Assembly (NCBI GenBank): GCA_001464425.1
Contig: LNEK01000012.1
Location: 1-64,000 of the forward strand
Length of the DNA stretch: 64,000 nt
Source of the DNA: Alphaproteobacteria bacterium Ga0077535
GTDB taxonomy: Bacteria; Pseudomonadota; Alphaproteobacteria; Caulobacterales; Aquidulcibacteraceae
Reading direction: 5' to 3'
This document shows, one piece after another, positions 35,639-43,841 of the stretch. Made by a program: the position numbers and the translations under genes. The notes beneath the pieces were generated by a model, which saw only the letters and a list, made by a program, of their open reading frames with translations, searched no databases and was not told the origin of the DNA. Every line of letters begins with the position of its first letter. Within the stretch, counting starts at the first letter, position 1.

Positions 35639-36110
35639 ATGGAACACAAGCATCGTGCGGATCAGAACGCCCATCACGCCAAGCCCTATGCGCGTTTGGC
35701 GCTCATGGCCGGATTGTCGTTCCTTGCGATGTTTGCGCTCATGTATGCGATGGTCGATCGCTTCGCGCACATCTATCCCAACCTCAATCAGGCCTACATG
35801 GCGCTCCTGATGGCCGCACCCATGGTTGCGATCGAAATTGCGCTCATATCCCAGCAAGCGCACCAATGCGCTGATCTTGGCCGGCAGCGTCCTCGTCCTG
35901 GTGGGAGCTTTCGCCGCCATTCGCACACAGGCCGCTATCGGCGATGACGAATTCCTGCGCTCCATGATCCCGCACCATTCCGGAGCGATTTTGATGTGCC
36001 AACAGGCTGCCATCACCGACGCGGAGATCAAAGAGCTTTGCGCCGCCATCATCTCAAGCCAACAGCAGGAGATCGCGACGATGAAGACAATGCTCGCGCG
36101 GCGCGGTTAG
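35639..36110 (+). pseudogene. DUF305 membrane protein, interrupted by a frameshift
   Basis: The first part (from MEHKHRADQNAHHAKPYARL at 35639) has two membrane helices and runs in one frame to about 35847 (MVAIEIAL); the rest (YPSKRTNALILAGS onward, with MIPHHSGAILMCQQAA) continues in the next frame. Homologous proteins read through this point, with a few more residues before the Tyr-Pro, so a small deletion is likely. The C-terminal half alone (from 35826) would lack the first helices. The HH motif is intact. Confidence 0.75.
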
Positions 36111-36117
36111 ACGCATC

Positions 36118-37326
36118 TCAAGGACGCGCGAGACTTCGGTCCAAGAAATCCAAGCTTGTTGTCCAATCGCGATCGACGATGCCATGCGCGCCCGTGCGCA
36201 TCGAAAATACTGGCGCCGGCGCGTTTAACGCATCGAAAATCGGGCCGGCGCCCGCCATTGCCTGGTAGGCGCCGGCAGGATCGGCCCAGCTGTCGCGCAC
36301 AGCATGGCCGATGAAGAGAGGTCTGGGTGCAATCAATGTCAGCAAATCATGCTGGTCGACCTCTGGGTCGTTTGCCGCGTAGCGGCTGTAGCGCGGCGAG
36401 AACCAATGCGGGTAAGTTTGCGTGATAGCCTCTACGCTTTCGCCGGCGCGATGGGACGTGAGCGCGTCGCCGCCGCGGCCCGACTGAAAGGCGACGACCG
36501 CATCGATGCGCAAGTCGCTTGCGGCTGCCAGCAACGCCACTTTGCCGAACCGCGATTGGCCCCACGCGATGATGCGCTGCTGATCTATGCGAGGGTCAGT
36601 CTCTAGCACGTCGATCACGCGCGCATGCGTCCATGCCCAGGCCGCGAGCGCGCCGTCCGCGTGCAAGCGCTGAAGCGCCGGTCCCGCGTCGGGCGCATGA
36701 TCGGGCACGACATCGCCGCCATAGAACATCGCCACCGCGTAGCCCCGGGCGACGATGCGTTCGTATGGGGGCCCAAGCATCCATTCGCCGAACACGGCCC
36801 GATGCAGCGGGTCGAATGCGCCGTACCGGCAGGGGATGGGATAGTAATTTGTGGGTGGCGCGATGCTCGACGGGCGCCCCGGGAACGCTGCTTGATTGCC
36901 GCAGAAGTTCTGCATGACGATCACGGGCGCTGGGCCATCGGTAGAGGGAACAACCAGCACCAAATTGAAGCGGACCCCGTTCGGCGCCTCGACCTCGAGC
37001 TGCTCGACGCCGGCAATCCCGCCTGCGCGTTCGGCCGGAATGGGCTGTCTGCGGACAACAAGCGCGCGCGTCTCTTCGGGAAATCGGCCATAAATCTCGG
37101 TTTCGAGCGCCTGAAGAACGCTGGTTCGGCGCTGTGTCCATTCGAGCGTGTTTGGGATTTCGTCGGAGGGCCTCAGCAGCGCCTTGGGCGCCGCAGCAGC
37201 AAGCGCGAGACGGTCAAGGGAAACCAGCCGGTAGGGTCCCCACGCGTAGAGCCAGAACGTGGCAACCGAAATTAGGCCAAGCAGAACGAGGACGATGATG
37301 AACCAACGCGGCTTCGCTTTCGACAT
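36118..37326 (-). CDS. Alpha/beta hydrolase, CE15 (glucuronoyl esterase)-like
   Basis: 402 residues from MSKAKPRWF; an upstream start would add 11. One N-terminal membrane helix (FIIVLVLLGLISVATFWLY) anchors it. The nucleophile motif is GQSRFGK near residue 255, which matches the GxSRxGK motif of CE15 enzymes; the catalytic His is in GAHGIVDRD near the C-terminus. CE15 enzymes cleave ester bonds between glucuronic acid and lignin alcohols, but distant members differ in substrate. It has no evident tie to the metal genes around it. Confidence 0.75.
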   Translation of the reverse strand: MSKAKPRWFIIVLVLLGLISVATFWLYAWGPYRLVSLDRLALAAAAPKALLRPSDEIPNTLEWTQRRTSVLQALETEIYGRFPEETRALVVRRQPIPAERAGGIAGVEQLEVEAPNGVRFNLVLVVPSTDGPAPVIVMQNFCGNQAAFPGRPSSIAPPTNYYPIPCRYGAFDPLHRAVFGEWMLGPPYERIVARGYAVAMFYGGDVVPDHAPDAGPALQRLHADGALAAWAWTHARVIDVLETDPRIDQQRIIAWGQSRFGKVALLAAASDLRIDAVVAFQSGRGGDALTSHRAGESVEAITQTYPHWFSPRYSRYAANDPEVDQHDLLTLIAPRPLFIGHAVRDSWADPAGAYQAMAGAGPIFDALNAPAPVFSMRTGAHGIVDRDWTTSLDFLDRSLARP

Positions 37327-37503
37327 AGGACGATCCTGAGGCCGGGAGGCGCGCCGCACATGCCGGGGCGTTTCTTACACGCACGCACACGTCATATCCC
37401 TCACGCCAGTCTTGCGAAGTTGCGCCTGCCTTCCAGAAATTTTGCTCCGAGCTTTGCGTCCCTTGTCCGCGCGCGCGACGCACAGCATGTTCACGTTTGT
37501 GGG

Positions 37504-37575
37504 GCCGCCCTAGCTCAGCGGTAGAGCAGCGCAATCGTAATGCGAAGGTCGGGTGTTCGAATCACCTGGGCGGCC
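37504..37575 (+). tRNA. tRNA-Thr(CGT)
   Basis: The acceptor arm GCCGCCC (37504-37510) pairs with GGGCGGC (37568-37574). The D arm GCTC/GAGC, anticodon loop ATCGTAA with anticodon CGT, and TTCGAAT T-loop (GGGTG/CACCT, one G-U pair) are all present. The first pair of the anticodon stem (G-A) is mismatched. CCA is not encoded. The D-loop is short. Confidence 0.85.
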
Positions 37576-37837
37576 TCCACCTCATCGACTATTGCTGTCT
37601 CGCCGCACACAATACTGGGCTGATAGTAAAGCGTCGCGCCCGATTTTGGCGGCATGCACGCGCTTCAGTGATGGTCAGCGCGGACGGGTTGATTTGGCGC
37701 CCGGCCGGTGCAGCAGCCGAGGGAGAGCGCTCGAGATCCGGCCCAAATCTCAACGTCATCCGTGCGCCGGTCGCGCCGACGCGAAGGATGATAGTCACGA
37801 TACGCCGCGCGCGGAGCGCCAAGCGCATCTTCGTTCA

Positions 37838-38524
37838 TTAGAACGCCAAGTGACCGGCACCGTGAGTCACCTCCGCGCCGAGATAGGCTTGCGCCAAGAT
37901 GACGAGCACCGTCAGCGCCAGAACCGTTTCGTAGAAGCGCCCGCCTTGGCGGGTGGCGGCTTCATCGACCGGCTTCTTCAACCACCAGACGAACAAGATG
38001 AGGAAGGGGATGGCGGTGCCGATCCAACGGTGGAGCACCAAAGCGGATTCATCGTCGGCCGCAGGTAGACCTGCATTCGCCCAACCCAAGGGCGCCGCGG
38101 CAAAGGCGCCGAGCGTCGCCACTAAAAGCAGGATTTTATTACTCGCCGCATAGACGGGCTTGCGGCGGATAGAGGCCATCCCTTCCAAGAAAGCGACCGT
38201 CAACAGCAAGGCGATCGGAAAGTGGATGACGGCTGGGTGCCACACGCCGAGCCAGCGGATGATCCGGCCCGACAAGGTCGTCGGACGCGCATCATGATCC
38301 ATCATCATCCCGTCCGGGCCCTCGGCGGTCGGCCACGTCATTTCGCCAGGCTGCATCGCGCCCATGTCGTGTTCGGGCGCGGTTTGCGACGCGTCGGTTT
38401 GCGACGCTTGCGGGGGATGTCGGTCGCCACTGTGGGCGAAAGAGATTTGCGGTGCGAGCAGCAGCAGCGCAAACGCTACGGCCAGCACTGTCCCAATGCG
38501 GACCGTGGACATCGTGTGCGCCAT
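37838..38524 (-). CDS. DUF2231-type membrane protein of the copper operon
   Basis: 228 residues from MAHTMSTVRIG. A signal peptide is followed by a His/Met-rich part (HSGDRHPP, EHDMGAMQPGEM, DGMMMDHD), then four membrane helices (WHPAVIHFPIALLLTVAFLEG and others). The family DUF2231 has no proven function. It is the last gene of the cop gene set and its soluble part looks built to bind copper. Confidence 0.75.
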   Translation of the reverse strand: MAHTMSTVRIGTVLAVAFALLLLAPQISFAHSGDRHPPQASQTDASQTAPEHDMGAMQPGEMTWPTAEGPDGMMMDHDARPTTLSGRIIRWLGVWHPAVIHFPIALLLTVAFLEGMASIRRKPVYAASNKILLLVATLGAFAAAPLGWANAGLPAADDESALVLHRWIGTAIPFLILFVWWLKKPVDEAATRQGGRFYETVLALTVLVILAQAYLGAEVTHGAGHLAF

Positions 38525-38596
38525 GTTCTTCCCCTCAGGCCCCCGCGCCGCACGCACGAGCGTGAGCTGCGTGCGGCGCCTCGCTTCCGTTTCAAA

Positions 38597-38929
38597 TCAG
38601 AGCACGTGAATTTCCGTGACCATCGGACGGCCATTGTCGTTCATCAGCTCAAAATGAACACGTTGGCCGACGCTAACGCCTTGCAACACGGCGGCGGAGT
38701 GGACGCGGAACGTCATCGTCATTGCCGGCCAGCCCAGGCTTGCGATCGGGCCGTGGTTGAGGGTGACGGTGCCGGCCTGCGTGTCGATGGCGGTCACCGT
38801 GCCTTCGCCCTCGGCAGTCTGTGGTACTGCCTGATGGGTTTCACCCTGATGGGCGAGGGCTGGTGCGGTCAGAGCAAAGCTCGACACCATCGCCGCGGCG
38901 ATCGCACTGACCAGAAGTTTGGCTTTCAT
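38597..38929 (-). CDS. CusF-like periplasmic copper chaperone
   Basis: 110 residues with a signal peptide (AIAAAMVSSFALTAPALA) and a CusF domain: GEGTVTAIDTQAGTVTLNHGPIASLGWPAMTMTFRV. The His, Trp and two Met ligands are all present. A CTCCGTTGA/TCAACGGAG ribosome binding site and its own candidate promoter (38974-38998) lie upstream. It follows the PepSY gene by 68 bp. Confidence 0.88.
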   Translation of the reverse strand: MKAKLLVSAIAAAMVSSFALTAPALAHQGETHQAVPQTAEGEGTVTAIDTQAGTVTLNHGPIASLGWPAMTMTFRVHSAAVLQGVSVGQRVHFELMNDNGRPMVTEIHVL

Positions 38930-38973
38930 TTCGAATTCTCCGTTGATGAACGTCGGGGCCGCTCACACCCTTC

Positions 38974-38998
38974 ATACGCGCGCGTCTAGCCAATCCCT
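38974..38998 (-). promoter_or_regulatory. Candidate ECF promoter of cusF (AGGGAT-N13-GCGTAT)
   Basis: Minus strand: AGGGAT at 38998-38993 and GCGTAT at 38979-38974, spaced 13 bp and ending 45 bp before the gene. Around the -10 the plus strand reads TCACACCCTTCATACGCGCG, nearly identical to 54118-54138 before cnrY2. It lies at the very end of the PepSY gene. Confidence 0.6.
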
Positions 38999-39738
38999 CA
39001 GCCGTCCGCTGCGACGCTCGTCGCTGGCCCGTTCTTGCGCCGGCGGCCGCCTCCAAACCGGATGCGGTAGGGGATGAGCACGATGCCGGCGATGACCGAC
39101 AAAAGCGTGATGGCGGTCACGATAATGATGAGCGGATGATTGAAATCCTCGTGGTTTTGCCAGTCCATGATGTGGAGCGCCCAGAGCGTGTCATAGAGCC
39201 GCCAGATATCGGAGCGCCGGGCGGTGACAGCGCCGGTGTTGGCGGCGACATAAACCGCAAGGCCGCCATCGGCGAATTGGGCGCGCCACGCAGGCAGGGC
39301 GCCGCGATATTCTGAACTTTCGGTCTCGATCAGCTCCACGCGTGCGGGCGCCGATGCGAGCGTTACATGCGCGCGCGCAACCGCCGCGGCGGCCTCCGCA
39401 TCGAGCGGCGACAGCTGACGTAAAGTGGCGGCTTCGAAAAGCGCCGGCGGGCCGTCTGCGAACTCGGCGACGATGACTTGCCCGAGCGTAACACGCGTCT
39501 CGATCGTCAGCTTGATGGGCGCGCGGCCCTGAAGGTCACGAAGCTCACTTAAAGCCGCGCCGTTTCCGATGGCGAGCGGACGCGCCGTCTCAGGCGGGCG
39601 GATCAGGTGCTCGCTGCGAATCTGCTCGATCGGGATGATTGTGAAGAACAGGCCGCTGACGACCCAAAAGACGATCTGCACCCCGACCAGGAGCGCAAGC
39701 CATTTATGTACGAACGACGCCAAACGCGCGAGATTCAC
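38998..39738 (-). CDS. PepSY-associated membrane protein
   Basis: 246 residues: a membrane helix near the N-terminus (WLALLVGVQIVFWVVSGLFF), a periplasmic PepSY-like region, and a second helix (LIIIVTAITLLSVIAGIVLIPY). Members of this family are found beside metal and siderophore genes and some are thought to reduce metals. The C-terminus is Arg-rich and ends near the cusF promoter. Confidence 0.8.
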   Translation of the reverse strand: MNLARLASFVHKWLALLVGVQIVFWVVSGLFFTIIPIEQIRSEHLIRPPETARPLAIGNGAALSELRDLQGRAPIKLTIETRVTLGQVIVAEFADGPPALFEAATLRQLSPLDAEAAAAVARAHVTLASAPARVELIETESSEYRGALPAWRAQFADGGLAVYVAANTGAVTARRSDIWRLYDTLWALHIMDWQNHEDFNHPLIIIVTAITLLSVIAGIVLIPYRIRFGGGRRRKNGPATSVAADG

Positions 39739-39804
39739 GATGTCCCTCCCCCAAGGTTTTCCTAGTTTTATGTCGCCGCGACTCTGACCGTGCGGCGCAG
39801 CTGA

Positions 39805-40101
39805 TCACTGCCCTGGCGGATGCTCCATATTGGGCATGTCCGACATGTCGTGATCAGGCGTCGTTTGCGCGGGCGCGGGGGCAGGCGCGGGCTCAGCGCG
39901 GGGCCGCTGTGGCGCCGGCGTGCTCGGTGCGGGCGTTGGCGCCGGTTCGGCCGGCGGCGCCGTCTCTGCGGTTTGCGGCGCGGCAGCCGTGGGCTCTTCC
40001 GTAGCCGCGTTGTCAGCTGGCGAGGGTGTGTCTTGATTGGCTGCTGGCTGGCATGCCGCAAGCGCGGCGGCGGCGAGGGCGACGAGTGCGAATTTTCTCA
40101 T
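39805..40101 (-). CDS. Proline-rich lipoprotein of the copper operon
   Basis: 98 residues from MRKFALVALAAAALAAC, a lipoprotein signal (Cys17). The rest is a Pro/Ala/Glu linker ending in DHDMSDMPNMEHPPG, a Met/His motif that could bind copper. No domain is present. It lies 22 bp after copB. The motif is like the HAGHDM repeats in CopB. Confidence 0.75.
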   Translation of the reverse strand: MRKFALVALAAAALAACQPAANQDTPSPADNAATEEPTAAAPQTAETAPPAEPAPTPAPSTPAPQRPRAEPAPAPAPAQTTPDHDMSDMPNMEHPPGQ

Positions 40102-40123
40102 TTCGATTTCCTTTTTGGAGATG

Positions 40124-41326
40124 TCAAAACCAGGCGCGGATGCCGAAGACCAAACGGGTGTCGTCCGCGTCTTCGCCCCTTGCCTCAACGTAATCGCGGG
40201 TATCCCCGAAGCTGCTTGACCACTCGATCCCGACATAAGGCGCGAATTCGCGTCGTATTTCGTAGCGCAAGCGCACGCCGAACTCCGCGTTCGTCAGGCC
40301 AGAGCCCGTGGCAAGTTCGGGCACATCCTCGGCCGAAAAATCGACCTCGGCGCGCGGCTGCAGGATGAGACGCTGTGTCAAACGCAGATCGTATTCGGCT
40401 TCGGCGCGTGCGCTGAACTCGCCTTCATTCGACAAGAACGCGGCGACATCGACCTCGAACCAATAAGGCGCAAGACCTTGCACCCCGACCACAAGATCGG
40501 TGCGGTCAGCGTCGGGCGTATAACGCTGGCGAACGCCCGCTTGAAAGTCAAAGTAGGGCGTGAACGCGCGACTGTAGAGTGCTTCGACCTCACCGCTTTC
40601 TAATTCGCCGTTGATGGCGCCTTCGCCTTCCGACTTCCACCAGAAGCGATGAATGTCGCCGCCATACCAGCCTTGCGCATCCCACACATAAGCATCGGCG
40701 CCTTCGCCGAAGCTCGCCTCCAGCCGATCCAGGATCACGACGTTTGCGCGAATTTCGCCATTCTCGATGCGCAGTTGTTCCCGCGCCGCGGCCATTTGCA
40801 CGGGATCGAAATAAAGATCGGCGGCGTGCGCTGGTCCTTCGCTTGCGGCCGTCGGCGTGGGCGCTTCCGGCGGGCGCCCGTCATTGTCCGCGCTCGTCTC
40901 AATATTCGGCATGGCGGCGCCCTCGGGGGCGCTTTCGGGCCAGCTCATTTGCATGCCTGGCATATCGTGGCCTGCATGTGGATCCGGCGTCGTTTGCGGT
41001 GCTGCCATCGTCGACATGTCGTGGCCGGCCTGGGGGTCTGGCGCGGACGCCGGAGGCACGGTCATGCCGGGCATCTCGCGACCAGCATTTGAGCCAGGCG
41101 TTGTCGCCTGCGGCATGGTCATGTCGTGGCCGGCATGCGGATCGGGTGCGGCCGCGGCCGGCGGAACCGTTGTACCATGACCCGCATGGGGATCCGCCGG
41201 CGTCTCGGCTTGTTCTGCAGCTTGCGGTGGCGCTTCTTGATGTGCGGAATGATCCGTCGATTGCGCAAGCGCGGGACTTGCAAACGACAAGACGAGCGGA
41301 GCTAGGGTGGCGGCGAAAAATCTCAT
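40124..41326 (-). CDS. copB: Copper resistance outer membrane protein CopB
   Basis: 400 residues from the ATG at 41326, with signal peptide. The N-terminal half has about five copies of a PHAGHDM-type repeat (residues about 37-140) which should bind copper. The C-terminal half is the CopB beta-barrel (ELRIENGEIRANVVILDRLEA onward), ending in FGIRAWF. Outer membrane protein paired with the multicopper oxidase CopA, whose gene overlaps it by 4 bp. Confidence 0.9.
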   Translation of the reverse strand: MRFFAATLAPLVLSFASPALAQSTDHSAHQEAPPQAAEQAETPADPHAGHGTTVPPAAAAPDPHAGHDMTMPQATTPGSNAGREMPGMTVPPASAPDPQAGHDMSTMAAPQTTPDPHAGHDMPGMQMSWPESAPEGAAMPNIETSADNDGRPPEAPTPTAASEGPAHAADLYFDPVQMAAAREQLRIENGEIRANVVILDRLEASFGEGADAYVWDAQGWYGGDIHRFWWKSEGEGAINGELESGEVEALYSRAFTPYFDFQAGVRQRYTPDADRTDLVVGVQGLAPYWFEVDVAAFLSNEGEFSARAEAEYDLRLTQRLILQPRAEVDFSAEDVPELATGSGLTNAEFGVRLRYEIRREFAPYVGIEWSSSFGDTRDYVEARGEDADDTRLVFGIRAWF

Positions 41327-43125
41327 GACAGGTCTCCGTCGAGCGGACGGACCGTCACCACGTTGAACATGCCCGCATGCATGTGCAGCAGCATGTGGCA
41401 ATGAAACGCCCAATCGCCTGGATTGTCGGCCGTCAGATCGAATGTCACCTTGCCGCCGGGCGCCACATTGACGGTGTGCTTCAGCGGCTGATGTCCGTCG
41501 TGGCCGTTGACCAGTTCGAAGAAGTGGCCATGCAAGTGAATGGGGTGTGACATCATCGTGTCGTTGACGAGCGTAACGCGCACGCGCTCATTGCGCTCGA
41601 AACGTATCGGCTCAACCAATTCGCTAAACCGCCGCCCATCGAAGCCCCACATGAAGCGTTCCATATTTCCGGTGAGATGAATCTCCATTTCGCGCGACGG
41701 CGCGCGCCGATCGCGGTTGGGCGCGAGCGAGATGAGATCGGTATAGACAAGCACGCGGTGATCGACGTTTTCGAGCCCGGCCGGGCGCTCGCCCATGCGG
41801 TTCGCTGGCGCCGGCGAAATGGTCTGCACGCCGACGCCGACCGCCATATCAGGCGGCGCGTTTTCGGGATCGCGCATATTCATGTCGCCGTGACCGCCAG
41901 CGGCGCCATGGTCCATGCTAGCCATCCCGCCCATGTCCATGCCTGAATGGTCCATGCCAGCCATGCCTGACATGTCGTGGTTCATCCCACCCATGCCGGC
42001 GCCGCCCATATCCATGCCCATGTCGCGCATGGTGAGATTGGGGACCTCGCGCAGGGGCGGCACATCAGCGCTCATCCCCGGCCGCGGCGCGAGCGTTGCG
42101 CGGCCCAAGCCAGAGCGGTCGATGGCTTCAGAGACGATCGTGTAGGCGCGGTCGTCGCGCGGCGTGACGATGACGTCGTAGGTTTCAGCGACCGAGATCT
42201 GGAATTCATCAACCTCGACCGGGCGCACGTTTTCGCCGTCGGCCTGCACCACCGTCATCGGCAGCCCGGGAATGCGCACGTTGAAGATCGACATCGCCGA
42301 GGCGTTAATAATGCGCAGCCGCACGCGCTCGCCAGGGCGGAAAATGCCGGTCCAGTTTTCTTCCGGTCCGTGCCCGTTGATGAGATAGGTGTAGGTCGAG
42401 CCGCTGACGTCGAGCACATCGCGCGGGTCCATCCGCATCTCGGCCCACATGCGCCGGTCGGCCGCGCTCATGCGATCTTCGCCTGAGAGAAGTCCCGCAA
42501 CAGTCGTGCGCTGATAGTTGAAATAGCCAGGGCTCTGCTTCAACCGCGCCAGGATCATGTGCGGATGCATGAAGCTCCAGTCGGAGAGCACCAGCACGTG
42601 CTCGCGGTCATAGGCGACCGGATCGGGCGAGGCGGGATCAATAATGATCGGACCATAATGCCCCAACGCTTCCTGCAGTCCCGAATGGCTGTGGTACCAA
42701 AACGTCCCCGCCTGACGGACCGGGAACTCGTAGACAAAGGTTTCGTGTGGTCGGATGCCGGGAAAGCTGACGCCCGGGACCCCGTCCATTTGAAATGGCA
42801 GCAAGAAACCGTGCCAGTGGATCGAGGTGTCTTCGTTGAGATTGTTGGTGACCGCCAAACGAATGTTTTGGCCCTCGCGCAGGCGGAGCAGCGGGGCGGG
42901 TAAGACGCCGTTGACGGTGATTGCGTGACCGGTGCGCCCGCCGACCGTGAACGGTGTTTCCCCAACCGCCAGGGCTATCTCGGCGCCTGAAAGGGTGGTC
43001 AGCGTTGGCGGGATGCCATTTGAGCCGGTCTGAGCCCAGGCCGGCAACAGCCCATCAAGGCCAAGCCACAGCGCGCCAGCCCCGCCGGCTTTCAGAAGAG
43101 TTCGACGATCCAGCGCTTTTTGCAC
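41323..43125 (-). CDS. copA: Multicopper oxidase CopA (periplasmic copper resistance)
   Basis: 600 residues from the GTG at 43125, with GGAG six bases upstream. It carries a twin-arginine signal (DRRTLLKAGGAGALWLGLDG). Cupredoxin copper motifs are seen: HWHGFLLPFQ, WYHSHSG, HPIHLHGHFFE and HCHMLLHMHAGM. A Met-rich insert (DMGMDMGGAGMGGMNHDMSG and on) near residues 375-420 is typical of CopA and binds Cu(I). It oxidises Cu(I) to the less toxic Cu(II). copB follows. Confidence 0.93.
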   Translation of the reverse strand: MQKALDRRTLLKAGGAGALWLGLDGLLPAWAQTGSNGIPPTLTTLSGAEIALAVGETPFTVGGRTGHAITVNGVLPAPLLRLREGQNIRLAVTNNLNEDTSIHWHGFLLPFQMDGVPGVSFPGIRPHETFVYEFPVRQAGTFWYHSHSGLQEALGHYGPIIIDPASPDPVAYDREHVLVLSDWSFMHPHMILARLKQSPGYFNYQRTTVAGLLSGEDRMSAADRRMWAEMRMDPRDVLDVSGSTYTYLINGHGPEENWTGIFRPGERVRLRIINASAMSIFNVRIPGLPMTVVQADGENVRPVEVDEFQISVAETYDVIVTPRDDRAYTIVSEAIDRSGLGRATLAPRPGMSADVPPLREVPNLTMRDMGMDMGGAGMGGMNHDMSGMAGMDHSGMDMGGMASMDHGAAGGHGDMNMRDPENAPPDMAVGVGVQTISPAPANRMGERPAGLENVDHRVLVYTDLISLAPNRDRRAPSREMEIHLTGNMERFMWGFDGRRFSELVEPIRFERNERVRVTLVNDTMMSHPIHLHGHFFELVNGHDGHQPLKHTVNVAPGGKVTFDLTADNPGDWAFHCHMLLHMHAGMFNVVTVRPLDGDLS

Positions 43126-43164
43126 CGTTAGCTCCAATATTCGAGAAAGACTGCAACACCTTAC

Positions 43165-43189
43165 ATACGCACTTGGCGCCTCGATCCCG
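43165..43189 (-). promoter_or_regulatory. Candidate ECF promoter of copA (CGGGAT-N13-GCGTAT)
   Basis: Minus strand: CGGGAT at 43189-43184 and GCGTAT at 43170-43165, 13 bp apart, 40 bp before the copA start. The -35 box is inside the 32-bp palindrome at 43175-43206. It is one of four closely matching sites in the window. Confidence 0.6.
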
Positions 43190-43206
43190 CGCGGGATCGA
43201 GGCGCC
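43175..43206. repeat. 32-bp perfect palindrome in the copA upstream region
   Basis: GGCGCCTCGATCCCGC (43175-43190) is followed directly by its exact reverse complement GCGGGATCGAGGCGCC (43191-43206), with no loop. It lies between the divergent copA and NTF2-like genes and includes the -35 region of the copA promoter, so it is a candidate operator for a large dimer. Confidence 0.8.
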
Positions 43207-43281
43207 GCACCCCCCGCGATGCGGGAAATCTCCCACCGCCGCGTAGATGTAAGTGGTCTTTGGGCGGCGGGGAGGTCGGTT

Positions 43282-43752
43282 ATGTTGAAGCAGGTCGTAT
43301 TTGTGTTGGCGGTGTGGGCAATGGCGACGGCTGGCGCCGCCCAGCCCGCTGGCGAGGAGGCAGCGGTTGGCGCTGTGCTCACTGGATATCGCCAAGCCGT
43401 CGAAAACCGCGATGGCGCAGCGGCCGAGCGCTATTTCTGGGCTGATTCCCAAGTGTTCGAACAGGGCGGCGTCGAAGGCGATTTTGCAACTTATCTTTCC
43501 CATCACCTTGGACCCGAACTGCAAGAAATCGAAAGCTTCGATTTCGGCACGGTCGAAACCAACGTCGAAGTGGTCGGCAATTTCGCTTACGCAAGCGAGG
43601 TTTACACCTATGCGATTACCTTCCCCGCGGGCGGCCGCGAACCGATCGCGCGGCGGGGCGTCGCCACCAGTGTTTTAGAACGGCGCAACGGTGAATGGCG
43701 CATCGTCGTCTATCATTCTTCAGCGCGCCCTCCGCGGGCCTCGCCGGGCTAG
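43282..43752 (+). CDS. NTF2/SnoaL-like periplasmic protein
   Basis: 156 residues from the ATG at 43282 with a signal peptide (VFVLAVWAMATAGAAQ). The mature part fits the NTF2-like cone fold: VGAVLTGYRQAVENRDGAAAERYFW and, at the end, VLERRNGEWRIVVYHSSAR. These proteins are frequent in copper operons; their role is unknown. It is divergent from copA. A GGGGAGG tract lies before the start. Confidence 0.8.
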   Translation: MLKQVVFVLAVWAMATAGAAQPAGEEAAVGAVLTGYRQAVENRDGAAAERYFWADSQVFEQGGVEGDFATYLSHHLGPELQEIESFDFGTVETNVEVVGNFAYASEVYTYAITFPAGGREPIARRGVATSVLERRNGEWRIVVYHSSARPPRASPG

Positions 43753-43841
43753 GCGAACGCCAAGGCCCTAGGGTTTACGTCCCCAACGCTCTGTCCCGCG
43801 GCTGAGCTCTTTATTCAAATTATCCCGCTTTATGAGATCGG

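Noticed and set aside
41327-41413. Longer start for copB
   Set aside because: The ATG at 41326 gives a clean signal peptide; the upstream part lies in the copA reading frame region.
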